In this document: piece by piece, positions 1 to 10,674 of the stretch | Layout: every line of letters starts with the position of its first letter | Position numbering within the stretch: the stretch's first letter is position 1 | Source of the DNA: Noviherbaspirillum aridicola | Lineage (GTDB): Bacteria > Pseudomonadota > Gammaproteobacteria > Burkholderiales > Burkholderiaceae_D | Assembly (NCBI RefSeq): GCF_019656455.1 | Contig: NZ_BPMK01000016.1 | Location: 1-64,000 of the forward strand | Reading direction: 5' to 3' | Length of the DNA: 64,000 bases | Made by a program: the position numbers and the translations under genes | Notes under the pieces: generated by a model | The model's database searches: none | Seen by the model: the letters and a program-made list of their open reading frames with translations, nothing else | What the model was told of the DNA's origin: nothing

Positions 1-78
1 TCCCGAACAGGACCGTGAAACGACTCCGCGCCGATGATAGTGCTGCAACCAGTGTGAAAGTAGGTCATCGTCAGGCTC
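1..78 (+). rRNA. rrf: 5S ribosomal RNA, 3' part (cut by window edge)
   Basis: The first ~78 bases match the 3' two-thirds of a betaproteobacterial 5S rRNA: the CCGAACAGG...GTGAAACG segment, the CGCCGATGATAGT segment and the closing AAAGTAGGTCATCGTCAGGCT. The 5' part lies left of the window, so an rrn operon runs into this region from the left. A strong intrinsic terminator follows 13 bases later. The exact 3' end (about 77-78) is estimated from family knowledge. Confidence 0.93.
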
Positions 79-90
79 TTACCCCAGAAA

Positions 91-120
91 AGCCCCGACT
101 CAACCGAGTCGGGGCTTTTT
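91..120 (+). terminator. Intrinsic terminator of the rrn operon
   Basis: A perfect 11-bp stem (AGCCCCGACTC / GAGTCGGGGCT) with a 4-base AACC loop runs straight into a T-run at 116-120. It lies 13 bases after the 5S end and faces the same way, so it ends the rRNA transcript. Confidence 0.95.
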
Positions 121-1025
121 GCTTTGCAGCGACGATTTGCAGCCACGGCTGGCGGGGTGCGCGGGAAGGCGTTCGAGGATGTCCTTCAGATACGCATGCA
201 CGTCGTGCCCGTTGAGCCGGGCCGAGTGGATCAGGCTCATCACCGCCACGGCACGTTGTCCCGCACCCAAGCTGCCGGCGAACAGCCAGTTGTTGCGGCC
301 GATGGCAATCGGACGGATCTGGTTTTCGACCCAATTGTTATCGATCGGGATGGCTCCGTCGCCGAGATAGCGCGTCAGCGCATCCCAGCGTCCCAGGCTG
401 TAGTCGATGGCTTTGGCCGTCGCACTGCCGTCCGGCACCCGTTGCCGTTGTGCCAGCAGCCATACATGCAAGGTATCGGCTGCCGGACGCCCCTTTTGCT
501 GCCGGAGGTCTCGCCGGGCAGCCGGGTCCCACTCCCGCGCTTCACGCTCGACGTCATACAGTGCGCCAAACAGCCTGAGCGCCTCGCCGGCGAGATGGCT
601 GCTGTGGTTGGCCCACAGTTCGTGGAACTTGCGCCGGGCATACGCCAGGCAGCCGGCTTCGGTCACGCCCCTCTTGAACAGCGCCTTGTAACCACTGTAA
701 TCGTCGCAGACCAGCGTGCCGCGCAAGTCGCCCAGGAAGGCGTCGGCGTGACGGCCGCCCCGGCTATCGGCGAAGTCGAAGACCACGCCCTGGATGGCAC
801 TGTAGGCCGTGCTGCAATAGCTTCACAGGAAGGCCCGATGGTTCTTGCCGTTGCCCGGTTTGAGCATCGCGACCGGCGTCTCGTCGGCGTGCAGGACCGG
901 CTGTGCCAGCAGCGCTGCGTGCAAGGCATCGACCAGGGGTTGCAGGTGGACGCCGCAGGCGCCGACCCACTGCGCGAGCGTGGAGCGACGATGGAATCCG
1001 ATCACCGCAACCAGCCCTGCAGCCA
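100..1025 (-). pseudogene. IS66-family transposase remnant (nonsense mutation, both ends lost)
   Basis: The minus strand encodes the C-terminal half of an IS66 (TnpC/DDE) transposase. Visible IS66 marks are STLAQWVG, the catalytic HADETPV, CDDYSGYK and the block WVENQIRPIAIGRNNWLF. The frame is broken at 823-825 by TGA where family members have TGG (RAFL-stop-SYCSTAYS); the reading frame is otherwise unchanged, so this is a point nonsense mutation. Upstream of about 1000 the frame no longer matches the family, and a plausible continuation lies in another frame, implying an additional indel. At the other end IS66 similarity stops after PASR near position 145, and the remaining codons run into the rrn terminator. 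No N-terminal domain, no tnpA/tnpB partners and no terminal repeats are visible. It is a dead remnant inserted just downstream of an rRNA operon. Confidence 0.88.
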
Positions 1026-1397
1026 TGTCGCGCACTCCGCCGCAGCCGTTCCTGGCTTCGCGGCCTCGCATGTCTTCTCTTTGCCGTCGGGCGCGCCGGA
1101 CCACGGATTTGATCACGTCAAGATCGTGGCGTGACGGGGGCGTGCCTGGCATCTGATCCTGCATCGGATCCATCCTCAGGGGCTGACAAAACTTCAGCGA
1201 GCCAAGTCCACTGGAGAAGCTGTCGGCCTGACCTGAAGTTGACGCGTCGCAAGAGTCTATTTGTAACTAAGCTTTATCTTGACCCGACCCCAGCAAAGAA
1301 GTCGGCACTAGTACTGCCATCGACGCCGTTCGCCCGCCGCATTCCTGCAGCTGGAATTTCTCCCTTCAAATACAACGTAAACCTCGGAGTTCAGCCT
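1026..1397. other. Intergenic region upstream of glgA
   Basis: About 370 bases without a credible gene. The glgA frame stays open back to 1131, but that extension looks nothing like GlgA. The left part may still hold IS66 debris. The right part contains a candidate glgA promoter (1239-1267) and the glgA ribosome binding site GGAG at 1386-1389. Confidence 0.6.
1239..1267 (+). promoter_or_regulatory. Candidate sigma-70 promoter for glgA
   Basis: TTGACG (1239-1244), a 17-base spacer, then TGTAAC (1262-1267). The -35 matches 5 of 6 consensus bases and the -10 about 4 of 6. It would give a leader of roughly 125 bases before the glgA start at 1398. Found by eye only. Confidence 0.35.
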
Positions 1398-2924
1398 ATG
1401 AATGCGCGCGTCCTCATCGTCGCCTCGGAAGCCATCCCTTTGATAAAGACCGGCGGCCTGGCGGATGTGATTACTGCTCTCGCACGAGCGCTGCGCGCTG
1501 AGGGCATTGATGCGAGCGTGATGATCCCCGCCTATCCGGCGGCGGTAGCGCGCGCAGGGAAGCTGAGAGAAGCGGCGAGGATCGATGACCTTCCTGGCGG
1601 CCCGGGGACGCTTCTGACGGGCGTGATTCCCGACACGGATGTGCCCGTGGTGATGCTGCATAACAGTTCCTTCGAGCGGCGTAGCGCCAATCCATACGTT
1701 GACACCGACGGGAATGAATTTGCTGATAATGCCGTGAGCTTTGCTGCGCTTGCCCATGCAGCGGTGGCAATCTGCGCGGGCGAGACGACGTTGCCTGTGC
1801 CGAACGTCGTACATGCGAATGACTGGCATGCAGGACTGATTCCGACGCTCCTCAAGCTCAAGGGCGTGAGCAACGTGGCGAGCCTTCTCACGATTCACAA
1901 CCTCGCCTTCCAGGGCAATTACGCGATGGCGATCGCGCAGAGCATTGGGATACCGGAGGAATTGCTGCATGCCGATGGCCTTGAGTTCTGGGGGAGGCTC
2001 AGTTATCTGAAGGGCGGGCTTCTCCATGCGGATCGCATCTCGACCGTGAGTCAGTCGTATGCGGAAGAAATCCTGACCCCGCGCTTCGGCCACGGCATGG
2101 AAGGAATACTGAATGCACGACGGGAGGACCTGAGGGCGATTCCAAACGGGGTGGACACCAATTTCTGGAATCCGACCGCGGACAGCCTGATTGCTCGTAC
2201 CTTTGAGCGTGACGACATGCGAGGCAAGAGCGCCTGCAAGCGCGAGCTGCAGCAGCTGTTCGGCTTGCCGCACGAGCCCTTCGCGCCACTGCTTGCCATC
2301 GGCAGCCGGATAACGCATCAGAAGATGGCGGACGTGGCCTTGCGGGCTTTGCCGAACGTACTCGAGAAATTTCCGCGCGCGCAGGTCATCATCCTTGGTT
2401 GCGGTGAACGGTCATATGAAGACGGATTCCTTGGTCTGGCAGAGGCGTTTCCGGGCAGGGTGGCGGCGCATATCGGCTACGACGAGCGTCGGGCACACGC
2501 GCTGCACGCAGGTGCCGACATGCTGCTTCACGGTACGAGGTTCGAGCCGTTCGGGCTGACACCGCTCTATTCGATGCGTTACGGCACGGTCCCGATCGCG
2601 TCGCGGGTCGGAGGCATGATTGATTCAATTGTCGATGCGGGCGCGGATGGGCCGCTAGCGCCGGGCGCGCGAGGAATTCTGTTTGACGGCGAAGAGCCCG
2701 AGGACATGGTGCGCGCGATTGCGCGGGCATTTGAACTCTACGCGCGACCCGTGGACTGGCACGCGATGCAGCGCGAAGCGATGTCGGCCGATTTTTCGTG
2801 GGAGGGGCCCGCCAGGCGCTACATCAGCGTCTACTCGGAAATCTCGCCGGCGTTCTCGACACGCGAGACGCCTCGCGCCCCGGCAGCGGAAGTTGTCCCG
2901 GCGCCGCTGTATCTGACCGCCTGA
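1398..2924 (+). CDS. glgA: Glycogen synthase (GT5 family)
   Basis: Transfers glucose from a nucleotide sugar, normally ADP-glucose, to the non-reducing end of an alpha-1,4-glucan in the cytoplasm. The 508-residue product is full length for bacterial GlgA. The N-terminal KTGGLADV (residues 15-22) is the GT5 nucleotide-binding signature. HANDWHAGLIP and LLTIHNLAFQG follow in the first Rossmann lobe. The C-terminal lobe carries RFEPFGLTPLYSMRYGTVPI, the conserved catalytic-loop region. The start at 1398 is chosen because MNARVLIVASEA aligns with family N-termini and GGAG lies 8 bases upstream. The next gene on the same strand is a sugar-nucleotide pyrophosphorylase, 376 bases away. No glgC lies nearby. 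Confidence 0.93.
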   Translation: MNARVLIVASEAIPLIKTGGLADVITALARALRAEGIDASVMIPAYPAAVARAGKLREAARIDDLPGGPGTLLTGVIPDTDVPVVMLHNSSFERRSANPYVDTDGNEFADNAVSFAALAHAAVAICAGETTLPVPNVVHANDWHAGLIPTLLKLKGVSNVASLLTIHNLAFQGNYAMAIAQSIGIPEELLHADGLEFWGRLSYLKGGLLHADRISTVSQSYAEEILTPRFGHGMEGILNARREDLRAIPNGVDTNFWNPTADSLIARTFERDDMRGKSACKRELQQLFGLPHEPFAPLLAIGSRITHQKMADVALRALPNVLEKFPRAQVIILGCGERSYEDGFLGLAEAFPGRVAAHIGYDERRAHALHAGADMLLHGTRFEPFGLTPLYSMRYGTVPIASRVGGMIDSIVDAGADGPLAPGARGILFDGEEPEDMVRAIARAFELYARPVDWHAMQREAMSADFSWEGPARRYISVYSEISPAFSTRETPRAPAAEVVPAPLYLTA

Positions 2925-3300
2925 GCTGACTTCATGCGATGCACGCCGCCGCAACGCCAGCGCGGTGGCCTGTGCGCGTCCCGTCCCGCTCGAAACAACA
3001 CACGGCATATGAAAAATGTAAATGTTAGTCACGGATAGATCGAATTCATCCGAACGAAGTCTGATCCAAACGGGTAGATGACCTGGCAATGCAAAGCCAC
3101 GTACGGCGCGGCATGACGCAAGATCGAATTTTTTGATGCTGAGTCTGCAAAGACTTGCGTGCGCGAGAAGCCGTCATTGATCTGTTTCCGTAGCGACTCA
3201 TCTGTTTGAGATTATTCAACCTCCGCTGCGGCCACACGTGGTCTCCTAGGCACCAGTCATTACCTGTATGAATAGTTTAATTCTTCGAGGCCAAACGAAT
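2925..3300. other. Intergenic region between glgA and the nucleotidyltransferase
   Basis: 376 bases, more AT-rich than its surroundings, with no convincing ORF. It probably carries the promoter of the downstream gene, but I see no clean -35/-10 pair. Two arms, ACGCAAG near 3117 and CTTGCGT near 3154, form a widely spaced inverted repeat of unknown meaning. No clear terminator for glgA is visible. Confidence 0.5.
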
Positions 3301-4500
3301 ATGAAAGCAATGATTCTTGCCGCTGGAAAAGGCACCCGAGTGCGACCGCTGACCTATGATCTGCCGAAGCCCATGATCCCGATCCTCGGCAAACCCGTTA
3401 TGGCGTACATCGTCGAACACCTCGCGGCATGCGGCGTGAAGGACATCATGGTGAATGTCAGCTGGCTGCATGAAAAGATCGAGAGCTATTTCGGTGAAGG
3501 CCGCCGCTTTGGCGTGCGCATCGGCTACTCCTTCGAGGGCTACGTCGACGGCAGCGGAGAAGTCGTCGCCGAAGCCCTTGGCTCGGCGGGCGGCATGAAG
3601 AAGATCCAGGAGTTCGGCCGCTTCTTCGACGAGACGACGATCGTGCTGTGCGGCGATGCCATCATCGACCTCGACATCCAGGCTGCGGTGGCGGAGCATA
3701 AGCGCAAGGGCGCCATGGCCAGCGTCATTACGCGCGAGGTGCCCTGGGACAAGGTCTCCGACTATGGCGTGGTCGTCGCCGACGGCGACGGCAAGATCCA
3801 GAAGTTCCAGGAGAAACCCAAGCAGGAGGAAGCCCTGTCCAATCTGGTGTCGACCGGCATCTACATCTTCGAACCCGAGGCGATCGATCTGATTCCTTCC
3901 GGGCAGGTGTTCGATATCGGGTCGCAGCTGTTCCCGCTGATGGCGGAGAAGGGCCTGCCCTTCTACGCGCAGAAGCATGAGTTCCAATGGCTGGATATCG
4001 GCAGCGTCACGGATTACTGGAGCGTGTTGCAGAGCGTGCTGACCGGAGAAGTCCCGGGGATGGAAGTGCCCGGCGCGCAGATCCGCGACGGCGTGTGGGT
4101 GGGTCTGAACACGCGCATCGAATGGGAGGGCACGACCATCGAAGGACCGGTGTACATCGGCGCGGGCTGCCACATCGAAGCGGGAAGCAGGATCGTCGGG
4201 CCGACGTGGATCGGGCACGGCAGCCATGTCTGCGCCGGCGCGGAAGTGCACCGCAGCGTCCTGTTCGAATACACGCGCGTCCTGCCGGGCACGAAGCTGG
4301 AGGAGGCGATTGTCTGCGGCGACTACAGCGTCGACCGCAAGGGGAACATGGTGCGTATCGACGAGGACGATGACATCGGCCTCAACAATGCGCGCGACCG
4401 TCGCATCCTGCCGCGCACCGACGACGAGGACGCTGTCGTGCTGCAGGGGCGTCGTACGAGCGTGGCCGCGGAGCAGGGCACGTACTCCTATTCGCGCTGA
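3301..4500 (+). CDS. NDP-sugar pyrophosphorylase (GlmU/ManC-like nucleotidyltransferase)
   Basis: A 399-residue protein that probably makes a nucleotide sugar from NTP and a sugar-1-phosphate. The N-terminus MILAAGKGTRVRPLT is the nucleotidyltransferase loop (GxGTRxRPLT), followed by KPMIPILGKP. LCGDAIIDLD and the later EFQWLDIGSV fit the metal- and sugar-binding sites. From about residue 255 there are left-handed beta-helix hexapeptide-like turns (GVWVGLNTRI, GPVYIGAGCHI, GPTWIGHGSHV). The start at 3301 is chosen over an in-frame ATG at 3268 because MKAMILAAGKG aligns with the family. Its position beside glgA suggests it supplies a glucan precursor, but the base and sugar cannot be told from sequence. 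It is not a classical GlgC by length or by motifs I recognise. Confidence 0.82.
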   Translation: MKAMILAAGKGTRVRPLTYDLPKPMIPILGKPVMAYIVEHLAACGVKDIMVNVSWLHEKIESYFGEGRRFGVRIGYSFEGYVDGSGEVVAEALGSAGGMKKIQEFGRFFDETTIVLCGDAIIDLDIQAAVAEHKRKGAMASVITREVPWDKVSDYGVVVADGDGKIQKFQEKPKQEEALSNLVSTGIYIFEPEAIDLIPSGQVFDIGSQLFPLMAEKGLPFYAQKHEFQWLDIGSVTDYWSVLQSVLTGEVPGMEVPGAQIRDGVWVGLNTRIEWEGTTIEGPVYIGAGCHIEAGSRIVGPTWIGHGSHVCAGAEVHRSVLFEYTRVLPGTKLEEAIVCGDYSVDRKGNMVRIDEDDDIGLNNARDRRILPRTDDEDAVVLQGRRTSVAAEQGTYSYSR

Positions 4501-4519
4501 TCCGAAGGCGATGTGACAG

Positions 4520-4543
4520 AGGCGCGGAAGTCCGCGCCTTTTT
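4520..4543 (+). terminator. Intrinsic terminator after the nucleotidyltransferase
   Basis: A 9-bp stem AGGCGCGGA / TCCGCGCCT with a 2-base loop, ending in five T (4539-4543). It lies 20 bases after the stop at 4500. It abuts the convergent oxidoreductase gene. Confidence 0.85.
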
Positions 4544-5505
4544 CATTTTGCCAGCGCCGGCAGCACGTGTTCCGCGAATTGCGCGATGAATGAAGCCTGG
4601 TCGCGGTGCACGTTGTGCAGGTACAGCCTTTCAAATCCTAGTTCCATATCCGATGCGAGCCAGTCGACATGCTGCTGCAAGCTGGACGAGATCCTGATGC
4701 CCGTCGCCACATCCGCTGGCCGGAGGCGGGCCGCGGCGCGTGCGAAATCCTGCGGGCTATCGAGGTCGGAAAGCTCGTCGCTCTGCAGTCCGGCCTGCGG
4801 CCATTCGCGGCATGCGGCCTGCAATGCTTCCTCCTCCGACCCGGCACAGCTGAGCGCGACCTGCAGATACATCGGCTTGCCCTCGCCGCCGCCGCTGCGA
4901 AAGGCATCCACGACTTTTCTGAGACTGTCGGGATCCTGGGCCACGGTCACCATGCCGTCGGCCCAGCCGCCCATCCAGCGCGCGGTTTCCGGACTGAGGC
5001 AGGCGCCGATGATGAGCGGCGCAGTGGCAGGCAAGGAGTAGAGACGGGCGTTGCGTACGCTGACCATGCCCTCATGGCTGACGGTCTCGCCGGACCAGAG
5101 CGCGCGCATGACGTCCACGCATTCCCTGAGGCGCTGATTGCGCTGCGCCTTGTCGGGCCAGGGTGCGCCCGTGATGCTTTCATTGAGCGCTTCGCCGCTG
5201 CCGACCGCCAGCCAGAAACGACCGGGGAACATGCCGGCGAGCGTGGCCGCCGCCTGCGCGATGATGGCGGGATGGTAGCGCTGCCCGGGCGCGCACACCG
5301 TGCCGAAGGAAAGCGGCGAGGCCTGCATGGCGGCGCCGAGCCACGACCAGGCGAAGCCGCTGTTTCCCTGTTGTTCGGTCCACGGATGGAAATGGTCGGA
5401 GCACATGGCGGCGCCGAAGCCGGCCTCGGTCGCGAGCTGCAGGTGCCGCAGCAACTGGGAGGGCGGGTATTGTTCGTGGGAACAGTGGTAGCCGATCAGG
5501 GCCAT
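4543..5505 (-). CDS. LLM-class flavin-dependent oxidoreductase (TIGR03885-like, non-F420)
   Basis: A 320-residue luciferase-like TIM-barrel oxidoreductase. The sequence resembles the family described as probable non-F420 flavinoid oxidoreductases: an early GYHCSHEQYPPSQLL, SDHFHPWTEQQGNSGFAWSWLGAA, PGRFWLAVGSGEALNE and GWADGMVTV. Its substrate is unknown. The start at 5505 (MALIGYHCSHEQ) is preferred over 5529 because GGAGA lies 8-12 bases upstream and family members begin there. It follows the GH13 alpha-glucosidase on the same strand by 114 bases, so the two may be cotranscribed. The stop touches the convergent terminator at 4543. Confidence 0.85.
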   Translation of the reverse strand: MALIGYHCSHEQYPPSQLLRHLQLATEAGFGAAMCSDHFHPWTEQQGNSGFAWSWLGAAMQASPLSFGTVCAPGQRYHPAIIAQAAATLAGMFPGRFWLAVGSGEALNESITGAPWPDKAQRNQRLRECVDVMRALWSGETVSHEGMVSVRNARLYSLPATAPLIIGACLSPETARWMGGWADGMVTVAQDPDSLRKVVDAFRSGGGEGKPMYLQVALSCAGSEEEALQAACREWPQAGLQSDELSDLDSPQDFARAAARLRPADVATGIRISSSLQQHVDWLASDMELGFERLYLHNVHRDQASFIAQFAEHVLPALAK

Positions 5506-5585
5506 CGCGAATCTCCGTCTGGGGTGCAAAAAACGATAGACAGCGATTCGCGCGAAACATCCGGCGTCGCGGGAGGACTCGTTGA

Positions 5586-5614
5586 CGGCGGGCAGCCGGC
5601 AGAGCTGCCCGCCG
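5586..5614 (-). other. GC-rich hairpin between the alpha-glucosidase and the oxidoreductase
   Basis: Perfect 10-bp arms CGGCGGGCAG / CTGCCCGCCG around a 9-base loop, starting 5 bases after the alpha-glucosidase stop. No T-run follows on the minus strand, so it looks more like an RNA-stabilising or pausing hairpin than a full intrinsic terminator. Confidence 0.5.
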
Positions 5615-5619
5615 GCGCA

Positions 5620-7170
5620 TCAGCCTTCGAGCAGGCAGTAGCCGCTGACGCCGAGCGTGAGCGTCTCGCGTGCGAGGTCCAGGTGCTGCGACAGAAGGGA
5701 CGAGGCCCAGCCCAGGTTGGGCAGGCGTTTCGGCGACGTATCCATGTTGAAGAAGCAGGTGATGCTGCCATCCCGGTGCCGCCGTGTGAAGGCGAGCACG
5801 CCCTCGGGGGCATCGAGCAGGCTGATCGTGCCCTGCGTCAGTTCGGGGCGTTCCCTGCGCAGCGCGATCATGGCGCGAGTGAAGTGGAGCATCGACGCGG
5901 GGTCGCTCTCCTGCTCGCTGACGTTCATGTCGATGTGCCTGGTGTCGACGGGAAGCCAGGGTTCGGCGCGGCTGAAGCCACCGTGAACCTCGCCGTTCCA
6001 GGGCATCGGCGTGCGGCAGCCGTCGCGGCCCTTGAATTTCGGCCAGAAGGAAATGCCGAAGGGATCCTGGATGCGCTCGAACGGCACGTCGGCCTGCGGC
6101 AGGCCGAGCTCCTCGCCCTGGTACATGCAGATGTCGCCGCGCATGCAGAACATCAGCGCAAGCGATTGCTTTGCGGTGTCCAGCATGTCGCGGCCGTTCT
6201 GCCAGCGGCTCGCCACGCGCGGCTTGTCGTGGTTGCTCATCGCATAGCAGGGCATGCCCGGAGGATGAATGCTGTCCTCGAGCGTCCGTATCACGTTGCT
6301 GACGTATTTCGCACTGCTGTCGGGCTGCATCAGCGCGAAACTGTAGGCGGAGTGAAGCCGGCCGGCATGGGTGTACTGGCCCATCAGCTTGAGTGCGTCG
6401 TGGCCGCCGACCTCGGCCAGGCTGAAGGCCTTGTAGGCGTCGAGCAGGCGCCGGATTTTTTCCAGGAAGGGCAGCATTTCGGGCCGCGCCTGGTCGTAGA
6501 CGTGCAGCTGGAAACCGTAGGGATGCAGGGCGGCGCTGGTGTCCTCGCGCGGCGGGTTGTTGCGCAGCAGCTGGTCCTGGAAGATGTGGTTGCAGGCGTC
6601 GAAGCGAAAGCCGGACACGCCGAGATCGAGCCAGTATTCCATTTCCCTGAGCACCGCCTCCTGCACCCGCGGATTGTGCATGTTGAGGTCGGGCTGGCTG
6701 GAGAAGAAGGAGTGGAAATAGTACTGCCGGCGTTCGGCATCCCAGCGCCATGCGGGGCCGCCGAAGACGGAGACCCAGTTGTTGGGCGGACTGCCGTCGG
6801 GCCTGGGATCGGCCCACAGATACCAGTCCGACTTGTCATTCTGCCGGGCACGGCTTTGCTTGAACCAGGTGTGTTCCTCGGAGGTGTGCGAGATCACCAT
6901 GTCGACGATGACGCCGAGGCCGAGCTGCTTCGCGCGGCGCATCAGGCTCCTGAAATCGTCCATCGTGCCGAAGATCGGGTCGACCGCGCGGTAGTCGGAG
7001 ACGTCGTAGCCGAAGTCTTTCATCGGCGACTTGAAGAAGGGACTGATCCAGATGGCGTCGACGCCGAGGTGCTTGATGTAGTCGAGCTTCTGTTCGATGC
7101 CGGCGAGGTCGCCGATGCCGTCGTCATTGGAATCGAAGAAGCTGCGCGGGTATACCTGGTAAATGATCAT
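5620..7170 (-). CDS. GH13 alpha-glucosidase / alpha-amylase family enzyme
   Basis: A 516-residue cytoplasmic GH13 hydrolase or transglycosidase acting on alpha-glucosides. The opening IIYQVYPRSFFDSNDDGIGDL is the usual oligo-1,6-glucosidase/alpha-glucosidase start, and no signal peptide is present. The catalytic triad is visible: nucleophile D191 in GFRFDACN, acid/base E253 in LAEVGG, and D315 in MSNHDKPR. The start at 7170 is chosen because upstream codons to 7251 show no homology; the ribosome binding site is weak. The gene is divergent from glgE. It could feed maltose or glucose into the TreS/GlgE route. Substrate size preference cannot be read from sequence; it resembles GH13_23-type alpha-glucosidases, but that subfamily call is tentative. 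Confidence 0.87.
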   Translation of the reverse strand: MIIYQVYPRSFFDSNDDGIGDLAGIEQKLDYIKHLGVDAIWISPFFKSPMKDFGYDVSDYRAVDPIFGTMDDFRSLMRRAKQLGLGVIVDMVISHTSEEHTWFKQSRARQNDKSDWYLWADPRPDGSPPNNWVSVFGGPAWRWDAERRQYYFHSFFSSQPDLNMHNPRVQEAVLREMEYWLDLGVSGFRFDACNHIFQDQLLRNNPPREDTSAALHPYGFQLHVYDQARPEMLPFLEKIRRLLDAYKAFSLAEVGGHDALKLMGQYTHAGRLHSAYSFALMQPDSSAKYVSNVIRTLEDSIHPPGMPCYAMSNHDKPRVASRWQNGRDMLDTAKQSLALMFCMRGDICMYQGEELGLPQADVPFERIQDPFGISFWPKFKGRDGCRTPMPWNGEVHGGFSRAEPWLPVDTRHIDMNVSEQESDPASMLHFTRAMIALRRERPELTQGTISLLDAPEGVLAFTRRHRDGSITCFFNMDTSPKRLPNLGWASSLLSQHLDLARETLTLGVSGYCLLEG

Positions 7171-7459
7171 GACTGTGTCTCGCGTGTTGTGCCCGGTCGC
7201 GCCCATTCTATTTCCGGAGATCACGAACCGGTTGCGGATAGAGCGGGACAAACACCGCTTTGTTCCTCACGAGCAACGAAAACACGGAGGCGGGTTGTCA
7301 GGCTGGAAGCGGTGCCGAGGATGAGGCGCCGCAAACTTGTGCTTTCTGCATTCCCGGCAGCGAACAAATCGTCATGGCGGATGCTCTATCCGGAATGTCA
7401 ACCCGGCGCGAGCCCGGGGTTCTTACCGAATCAACACATCCAGCGAAGAAGATCAGAAG
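7171..7459. promoter_or_regulatory. Divergent control region between the alpha-glucosidase and glgE
   Basis: 289 bases separate the two divergent starts and must hold the promoter of the glgE-treY operon and of the alpha-glucosidase pair. I could not pick a convincing -35/-10 pair or a clear operator by eye. Confidence 0.45.
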
Positions 7460-10663
<3,204 letters not shown>

Positions 10664-10674
10664 GGGAGCACGAC

